NCBI GenBank assembly: GCA_964019055.1
Contig: OZ025215.1
Location: forward strand, 5,373,770-5,437,769
DNA: 64,000 nt
Direction: 5' to 3'
Source of the DNA: Anthopleura xanthogrammica
Taxonomy: Eukaryota > Cnidaria > Anthozoa > Actiniaria > Actiniidae
Shown here: positions 54,740 to 64,000 of the stretch, piece after piece
Layout of the letters: each line of letters starts with the position of its first letter
Position numbering within the stretch: position 1 is the first letter of the stretch
Made by a program: the position numbers and the translations under genes
The notes under the pieces: model-generated
Database searches by the model: none
What the model was told of the DNA's origin: nothing
What the model saw: the letters and a program-made list of their open reading frames with translations, nothing else

Positions 54740-57700
54740 GCTGGAGGATCCAATCATATCCTGGAGGATCCAATCATATCCTGGAGGATCCAATCATATC
54801 CTGGAGGATCCAATCATATCCTGGAGGATCCAATCATATCCTGGAGTATCTAATCATATCCTGGAGGATCCAATCACATTCTGGAGTATCCAATTATATC
54901 CTGGAGTATCCAATCATATCCTGGAGGATCCAATCATATCCTGGAGGATCCAATCATATCCTGAAGGATCCAATCACATCCTGGAGGATCCAATCATATC
55001 CTTGAGGATCCAATCATATGCTGGAGGATCCAATCACATTCTGGAGGATCTATTCATATTCTGGAGTATCTAATCATATTCTAGAGGATCCAATCATATG
55101 CTGGAGGATTCAATTATATCCTGGAGGATCCAATCATATTCTGGAGTATCCAATCATATCCTGGAGGATCCAGTCATGTTCTGGAGTATCCAATCATAAC
55201 CTGGAGGATCCAATCATATCCTGGAGGATCCAATCATATACTGGAGGATCTAATCATATCCTGAAGTATCCAATCATATTCTGGAGTATCCAATCATATC
55301 CTGGAGGATCCAATCATATTCTGGAGAATCCAATCATATTCTGGAGTATCCAATCATATCCTGGAGGATCCAATCATATTCTGGAGGATTCAATTATATC
55401 CTGGAGGATCCAATCATATTCTGGAGGATCCAATCATATCCTGGAGGATCCAATCATATCCTGGAGGATCGAATCATATCCTGGAGTATCCAATCATATC
55501 CTGGAGGATCCAATCACATTCTGGAGTATCCAATCATATCCGGGAGTATCCAATCATATCCTGGAGGATCCAATTATATCCTGGAGGATCCAATCATATC
55601 CTGAAGGATCCAATCACATCCTGGAGGATCCAATCATATTCTGGAGGATCCAATCATATCCTGGAGGATCCAATCACATCCTGGAGGATCTATTCATATT
55701 CTGGAGTATCTAATCATATTCTAGAGGATCCAATCATATTCTGGAGGATTCAATTATATCCTGGAGGATCCAATCATATTCTGGAGTATCCAATCATATC
55801 CTGGAGGATCCAGTCATGTTCTGGAGTATCCAATCATATCCTGGAGGATCCAATCATATCCTCGAGAATCCAGTCATATCCTGGAGGATCCAATCATATC
55901 CTGGAGAATCCAATCACATTCTGGATGATCTATTCATATTCTGGAGTATCTAATCATATTCTAGAGGATCCAATCATATTCTGGAGGATTCAATTATATC
56001 CTGGAGGATCCAATCATATCCTGGAGGATCCAGTCACATCCTGGAGGATCGAATCATATTCTGAAGGATCCAATCACATCCTGGAGGATCCAATCATATC
56101 CTGAAGGATCCAATCACATCCTGGAGGATCCAATCATATCCTGGAGGATCCAATCATATCCTGGAGGATCCAATCATATTCTGGAGGATCCAATCATATT
56201 CTGGAGGATCCAATCACATCCTGGAGGATCCAATCATATTCTGGAGTATCTAATCATATTCTAGAGGATCCAATCATATTCTGGAGTATCTAATCATATT
56301 CTAGAGGATCCAATCATATTCTGGAGGATTCAATTATATCCTGGAGGATCCAATCATATTCTGGAGGATCCAATCATATTCTGGAGGATCCAATCATATC
56401 CTGGAGGATCCAATCATATCCTGGAGGATCCAATCATATCCTGGAGGATCCAATCATATCCTGGAGGATCCAATCATATCCTGGAGTATCTAATCATATC
56501 CTGGAGGATCCAATCACATTCTGGAGTATCCAATTATATCCTGGAGTATCCAATCATATCCTGGAGGATCCAATCATATCCTGGAGGATCCAATCATATC
56601 CTGAAGGATCCAATCACATCCTGGAGGATCCAATCATATCCTTGAGGATCCAATCATATGCTGGAGGATCCAATCACATTCTGGAGGATCTATTCATATT
56701 CTGGAGTATCTAATCATATTCTAGAGGATCCAATCATATGCTGGAGGATTCAATTATATCCTGGAGGATCCAATCATATTCTGGAGTATCCAATCATATC
56801 CTGGAGGATCCAGTCATGTTCTGGAGTATCCAATCATAACCTGGAGGATCCAATCATATCCTGGAGGATCCAATCATATACTGGAGGATCTAATCATATC
56901 CTGAAGTATCCAATCATATTCTGGAGTATCCAATCATATCCTGGAGGATCCAATCATATTCTGGAGAATCCAATCATATTCTGGAGTATCCAATCATATC
57001 CTGGAGGATCCAATCATATTCTGGAGGATTCAATTATATCCTGGAGGATCCAATCATATTCTGGAGGATCCAATCATATCCTGGAGGATCCAATCATATC
57101 CTGGAGGATCGAATCATATCCTGGAGTATCCAATCATATCCTGGAGGATCCAATCACATTCTGGAGTATCCAATCATATCCGGGAGTATCCAATCATATC
57201 CTGGAGGATCCAATTATATCCTGGAGGATCCAATCATATCCTGAAGGATCCAATCACATCCTGGAGGATCCAATCATATTCTGGAGGATCCAATCATATC
57301 CTGGAGGATCCAATCACATCCTGGAGGATCTATTCATATTCTGGAGTATCTAATCATATTCTAGAGGATCCAATCATATTCTGGAGGATTCAATTATATC
57401 CTGGAGGATCCAATCATATTCTGGAGTATCCAATCATATCCTGGAGGATCCAGTCATGTTCTGGAGTATCCAATCATATCCTGGAGGATCCAATCATATC
57501 CTCGAGAATCCAGTCATATCCTGGAGGATCCAATCATATCCTGGAGAATCCAATCACATTCTGGATGATCTATTCATATTCTGGAGTATCTAATCATATT
57601 CTAGAGGATCCAATCATATTCTGGAGGATTCAATTATATCCTGGAGGATCCAATCATATCCTGGAGGATCCAGTCACATCCTGGAGGATCGAATCATATT

Positions 57701-57920
57701 CTGAAGGATCCAATCACATCCTGGAGGATCCAATCATATCCTGAAGGATCCAATCACATCCTGGAGGATCCAATCATATCCTGGAGGATCCAATCATATC
57801 CTGGAGGATCCAATCATATTCTGGAGGATCCAATCATATTCTGGAGGATCCAATCACATCCTGGAGGATCCAATCATATTCTGGAGTATCTAATCATATT
57901 CTAGAGGATCCAATCATATT
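54740..57920. repeat. Higher-order duplication in the satellite, 1640-bp period
   Basis: About 54740-56280 and 56380-57920 match unit by unit at an offset of 1640 bp (82 units). Rare variants such as CATAACCTGG, ATATACTGG and TCCGGGAG are kept in the same places, so the 231-codon open stretch occurs twice (55018 and 56658). Confidence 0.88.
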
Positions 57921-60900
57921 CTGGAGGATTCAATTATATCCTGGAGGATCCAATCATATTCTGGAGTATCCAATCATATCCTGGAGGATCCAGTCATGTT
58001 CTGGAGTATCCAAACATATCCTGGAGGATCCAATCATATCCTCGAGAATCCAGTCATATCCTGTAGGATCCAATCATATCGTGGAGAATCCAATCATATC
58101 CTGGAGAATCCAATCATATCCTGGAGGACCCAATAATATCCTGGAGGATCCAGTCATATCCTGGAGGTTCCAATCATATCCTGGAGGATCCAATCACATT
58201 CTGGAGGATCTATTCATATTCTGGAGTATCTAATCATATTCTAGAGGATCCAATCATATTCTGGAGGATTCAATTATATCCTGGAGGATCCAATCATATC
58301 CTGGAGGATCCAGTCACATCCTGGAGGATCGAATCATATTCTGAAGGATCCAATCACATCCTGGAGGATCCAATCATATCCTGAAGGATCCAATCACATC
58401 CTGGAGGATCCAATCATATCCTGGAGGATCCAATCATATCCTGGAGGATCCAATCATATTCTGGAGGATCCAATCATATTCTGGAGGATCCAATCACATC
58501 CTGGAGGATCCAATCATATTCTGGAGTATCTAATCATATTCTAGAGGATCCAATCATATTCTGGAGGATTCAATTATATCCTGGAGGATCCAATCATATT
58601 CTGGAGTATCCAATCATATCCTGGAGGATCCAGTCATGTTCTGGAGTATCCAATCATATCCTGGAGGATCCAATCATATCCTCGAGAATCCAGTCATATC
58701 CTGGAGGATCCAATCATATCGTGGAGAATCCAATCATATCCTGGAGAATCCAATCATATCCTGGAGGACCCAATGATATCCTGGAGGATCCAGTCATATC
58801 CTGGAGGTTCCAAACATATCCTGGAGGATCCAATCACATTCTGGAGGATCTATTCATATTCTGGAGTATCTAATCATATTCTAGAGGATCCAATCATATT
58901 CTGGAGGATTCAATTATATCCTGGATGATCCAATCATATCCTGGAGGATCCAGTCACATCCTGGAGGATCGAATCATATCCTGAAGGATCCAATCACATC
59001 CTGGAGGATCCAATCATATCCTGAAGGATCCAATCACATCCTGGAGGATCCAATCATATCCTGGAGGATCCAATCATATCCTGGAGGATCCAATCATATT
59101 CTGGAGGATCGAATCATATTCTGGAGGATCCAATCATATCCTGGAGGATCCAATCATATTCTGGAGGATTCAATTATATCCCGGAGGATCCAATCATATT
59201 CTGGAGGATCCAATCATATCCTGGAGGATCCAATCACATCCTGGAGGATCCAATCATATCCTGGAGGATCCAATCATATCCTGGAGGATCCAATCATATT
59301 CTGGAGGATCGAATCATATTCTGGAGGATCCAATCATATCCTGGAGGATCCAATCATATTCTGGAGGATTCAATTATATCCCGGAGGATCCAATCATATT
59401 CTGGAGGATCCAATCATATCCTGGAGGATCCAATCATATCCTGGAGGATCAAATCATATCCTGGAGTATCCAATCATATCCTGGAGGATTCAATTATATC
59501 CTGGAGGATCCAATCATATTCTGGAGGATCCAATCATATCCTGGAGGATCCAATCATATCCTGGAGGATCCAATCATATCCTGGAGGATCCAATCATATG
59601 CTGAAGGATCCAATCACATCCTGGAGGATCCAATCATATCCTGGAGGATACAATCATATCCTGGAGGATCCAATCATATTCTGGAGTATCCAATCATATC
59701 CTGGAGGATCCAATTATATCCTGGAGGATCCAATCATATCCTGAAGGATCCAATCACATCCTGGAGGATCCAATCATATTCTGGAGGATCCAATCATATC
59801 CTGGAGGATCCAATCACATCCTGGAGGATCTATTCATATTCTGGAGTATCTAATCATATTCTAGAGGATCCAATCATATTCTGGAGGATTCAATTATATC
59901 CTGGAGGATCCAATCATATTCTGGAGTATCCAATCATATCCTGGAGGATCCAGTCATGTTCTGGAGTATCCAATCATATCCTGGAGGATCCAATCATATC
60001 CTCGAGAATCCAGTCATATCCTGGAGGATCCAATCATATCCTGGAGAATCCAATCACATTCTGGGGGATCTATTCATATTCTGGAGTATCTAATCATATT
60101 CTAGAGGATCCAATCATATTCTGGAGGATTCAATTATATCCTGGAGGATCCAATCATATCCTGGAGGATCCAGTCACATCCTGGAGAATCGAATCATATC
60201 CTGAAGGATCCAATCACATCCTGGAGGATCCAATCATATCCTGGAGGATCCAATCATATCCTGGAGGATCCAATCATATTCTGGAGGATCCAATCATATT
60301 CTGGAGGATCCAATCACATCCTGGAGGATCCAATCATATTCTGGAGTATCTAATCATATTCTAGAGGATCCAATCATATTCTGGAGGATTCAATTATATC
60401 CTGGAGGATCCAATCATATTCTGGAGTATCCAATCATATCCTGGAGGATCCAGTCATGTTCTGGAGTATCCAATCATATCCTGGAGGATCGAATCATATC
60501 CTCGAGAATCCAGTCATATCCTGGAGGATCCAATCATATCGTGGAGAATCCAATCATATCCTGGAGAATCCAATCATATCCTGGAGGACCCAATAATATC
60601 CTGGAGGATCCAGTCATATCCTGGAGGTTCCAATCATATCCTGGAGGATCCAATCACATTCTGGAGGATCTATTCATATTCTGGAGTATCTAATCATATT
60701 CTAGAGGATCCAATCATATTCTGGAGGATTCAATTATATCCTGGAGGATCCAATGATATCCTGGAGGATCCAGTCACATCCTGGAGGATCGAATCATATC
60801 CTGAAGGATCCAATCACATCCTGGAGGATCCAATCATATCCTGAAGGATCCAATCACATCCTGGAGGATCCAATCATATCCTGGAGGATCCAATCATATC

Positions 60901-61380
60901 CTGGAGGATCCAATCATATTCTGAAGGATCGAATCATATTCTGGAGGATCCAATCATATCCTTGAGGATCCAATCATATTCTGGAGGATTCAATTATATC
61001 CCGGAGGATCCAATCATATTCTGGAGGATTCAATTATATCCTGGAGGATCCAATCATATTCTGGAGGATCCAATCATATCCTGGAGGATCGAATCATATT
61101 CTGGAGGATCCAATCATATCCTGGAGTATCTAATCATATCCTGGAGGATCCAGTCATGTTCTGGAGTATCCAATCATATCCTGGAGGATCCAATCACATT
61201 CTGGAGTATCCAATCATATCCTGGAGTATCCAATCACATTCTGGAGTATCCAATCATATCCTGGAGTATCCAATCATATCCTGAAGGATCCAATCACATC
61301 CTGGAGGATCCAATCATATTCTGGAGGATCCAATCATATCCTGGATGATCCAATCACATCCTGGAGGATCTATTCATATT

Positions 61381-63720
61381 CTGGAGTATCTAATCATATT
61401 CTAGAGGATCCAATCATATTCTGGAGGATTCAATTATATCCTGGAGGATCCAATCATATTCTGGAGTATCCAATGATATCCTGGAGGATCCAATCATATT
61501 CTGGAGAATCCAATCATATCCTGGAGAATCCAATCATATCCTGGAGGACCCAATCACATTCTGGAGGATCTATTCATATTCTGGAGTATCTAATCATATT
61601 CTAGAGGATCCAATCATATTCTGGAGGATTCAATTATATCCTGGAGGATCCAATCATATTCTGGAGTATCCAGTGATATCCTGGAGGATCCAGTCATGTT
61701 CTGGAGTATCCAATCATATCCTGGAGGATACAATCATATCCTGGAGGATCCAATCATATCCTGGAGGATCCAATCATATTCTTGAGGATCCAATCATATC
61801 CTGGAGGATCCAATCATATTCTGGAGGATTCAATTATATCCTGGAGGATCCAATCATATTCTGGAGGATTCAATTATATCCTGGAGGATCCAATCATATT
61901 CTGGAGGATCCAATCATATCCTGGAGGATCCAATCATATCCTGAAGGATCCAATCATATCCTGGAGGATCCAATCATATTCTGGAGGATCCAATCATATC
62001 CTGGAGGATCCAATCACATCCTGGAGGATCTATTCATATTCTGGAGTATCTAATCATATTCTAGAGGATCCAATCATATTCTGGAGGATTCAATTATATC
62101 CTGGAGGATCCAATCATATTCTGGAGTATCCAATCATATCCTGGAGGATCCAGTCATGTTCTGGAGTATCCAATCATATCCTGGAGGATCCAATCATATC
62201 CTGGAGAATCCAGTCATATCCTGGAGGATCCAATCATAACCTGGAGAATCCAATCATATCCTGGAGAATCCAATCATATCCTGGAGGACCCAATCATATC
62301 CTGGAGGATCCAGTCATATCCTGGAGGATCCAATCATATCCTGGAGTATCCAATCATATCCTGGAGTATCCAATCATATCCTGGAGGATCCAATCATATC
62401 CTGGAGGATCCAATCATATCCTGGAGGATCCAATCATATCCTGGAGAATCCTATCATATCTTGGAGTATCCAATCATATTCTGGAGTATCCAATCATATC
62501 CTGGAGGATCCAATCATATTCTGGAGGATTCAATTATATCCTGGAGGATCCAATCATATTCTGGAGGATCCAATCACATCCTGGAGGATCCAATCATATT
62601 CTGGAGTATCTAATCATATTCTAGAGGATCCAATCATATTCTGGAGGATTCAATTATATCCTGGAGGATCCAATCATATTCTGGAGTATCCAATCATATC
62701 CTGGAGGATCCAGTCATGTTCTGGAGTATCCAATCATATCCTGGAGGATCCAATCATATCCTCGAGAATCCAGTCATATCCTGGAGGATCCAATCATATC
62801 GTGGAGAATCCAATCATATCCTGGAGAATCCAATCATATCCTGGAGGACCCAATAATATCCTGGAGGATCCAGTCATATCCTGGAGGTTCCAAACATATC
62901 CTGGAGGATCCAATCACATTCTGGAGGATCTATTCATATTCTGGAGTATCTAATCATATTCTAGAGGATCCAATCATATTCTGGAGGATTCAATTATATC
63001 CTGGAGGATCCAATCATATTCTGGAGTATCCAATCATATCCTGGAGGATCCAATCATATTCTGGAGAATCCAATCATATCCTGGAGAATCCAATCATATC
63101 CTGGAGGACCCAATCACATTCTGGAGGATCTATTCATATTCTGGAGTATCTAATCATATTCTAGAGGATCCAATCATATTCTGGAGGATTCAATTATATC
63201 CTGGAGGATCCAATCATATTCTGGAGTATCCAGTGATATCCTGGAGGATCCAGTCATGTTCTGGAGTATCCAATCATATCCTGGAGGATACAATCATATC
63301 CTGGAGGATCCAATCATATCCTGGAGGATCCAATCATATTCTTGAGGATCCAATCATATCCTGGAGGATCCAATCATATTCTGGAGGATTCAATTATATC
63401 CTGGAGGATCCAATCATATTCTGGAGGATTCAATTATATCCTGGAGGATCCAATCATATTCTGGAGGATCCAATCATATCCTGGAGGATCCAATCATATC
63501 CTGAAGGATCCAATCATATCCTGGAGGATCCAATCATATTCTGGAGGATCCAATCATATCCTGGAGGATCCAATCACATCCTGGAGGATCTATTCATATT
63601 CTGGAGTATCTAATCATATTCTAGAGGATCCAATCATATTCTGGAGGATTCAATTATATCCTGGAGGATCCAATCATATTCTGGAGTATCCAATCATATC
63701 CTGGAGGATCCAGTCATGTT
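61381..63720. repeat. Higher-order duplication in the satellite, 1560-bp offset
   Basis: 61381-62160 and 62941-63720 match at an offset of 1560 bp (78 units), including CAGTGATATCC, GGATACAATC and TTCTTGAGG variants. The intervening block differs. Confidence 0.85.
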
Positions 63721-64000
63721 CTGGAGTATCCAATCATATCCTGGAGGATCCAATCACATTCTGGAGTATCCAATCATATCCTGGAGTATCCAATCATATC
63801 CTGAAGGATCCAATCACATCCTGGAGGATCCAATCATATTCTGGAGGATCCAATCATATTCTGGAGGATCCAATCATATCCTGGAGGATCCAATCATATC
63901 CTGAAGGATCCAATCATATCCTGGAGGATCCAATCATATTCTGGAGGATCCAATCATATCCTGGAGGATCCAATCACATCCTGGAGGATCTATTCATATT

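Larger units (their letters stand above)
50622..64000. repeat. 20-bp satellite array, at least 13.4 kb, continuing past the window
   Basis: About 669 tandem copies of GGAGGATCCAATCATATCCT. Common variants are GGAGTATCC, TATTCTGG, AATCACATT, GGATTCAATTATATCC and GGATCTATTCATATT. Three 21-bp units (GGAAGAATCC) near 51060, 51601 and 52021 shift the register by one base each; after about 52030 every unit is exactly 20 bp to the end. Most units carry GGATCC and CCAATCA. Because 20 is not a multiple of three and the consensus has no sense-strand stop, long + frames with a 20-aa period arise (SWRIQSYPGGSNHILEDPII type); these are not taken as genes. Confidence 0.97.

Noticed and set aside
50615..63904. 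Many 60-280 codon ORFs with a 20-residue period in the satellite
   Set aside because: They follow from a 20-bp unit with no sense stop read through all three phases; no start context, splice site or composition supports a gene.

Overview
The window looks like nuclear DNA from a cnidarian, most probably an anthozoan (stony coral or sea anemone). This is an inference from AT-rich sequence, compact multi-exon genes with GT-AG introns, a tRNA-headed SINE, very many short terminal-inverted-repeat elements, and a Crypton-type and a LINE-type fragment. All convincing genes are on the + strand, and all gene models here were built by hand from splice sites and reading phase.

Layout. 435-847 is the last exon of a transferrin/melanotransferrin-like gene that enters from the left. 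3842-15910 is a complete 14-exon gene (gene A, about 1495 aa) with a helical N-terminal region, two degenerate kinase domains and a long tail with 54-aa repeats. 16.5-24.9 kb is mainly transposon debris: a reverse transcriptase fragment, an internally deleted Crypton-like ORF, a 141-bp-arm inverted repeat, a hAT-like element with an 8-bp target duplication, and a 178-bp tandem repeat. 26162-38051 is a second gene of the same family (gene B, 21 exons, about 1433 aa if the proposed first exon is right). 39781-43347 holds four phase-compatible exons of an unrecognised gene (gene C). 44821-46687 is a two-exon gene for a 72-aa secreted peptide precursor ending in a possible amidated peptide (gene D). 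41.7-50 kb is also full of 40-41 bp minisatellites and a segmental duplication. From 50622 to the end (more than 13.3 kb, continuing outside) is one uninterrupted 20-bp satellite with nested higher-order duplications.

How the genes fit together. Genes A and B are neighbouring paralogues in the same orientation. From the helical region to the end of the second kinase-like domain their exon boundaries and intron phases match one for one, except that gene A lacks four introns present in gene B. Neither protein keeps a full catalytic set. Both carry tyrosine motifs of SH2-docking type in their tails, and gene B also has them at the N-terminus. The likeliest reading is a pair of double-pseudokinase scaffold proteins for tyrosine-kinase signalling. 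I recognise no named family with this architecture, so this pair is the best candidate for an undescribed system. The peptide gene and the in-register 20-bp satellite are the next most interesting items.
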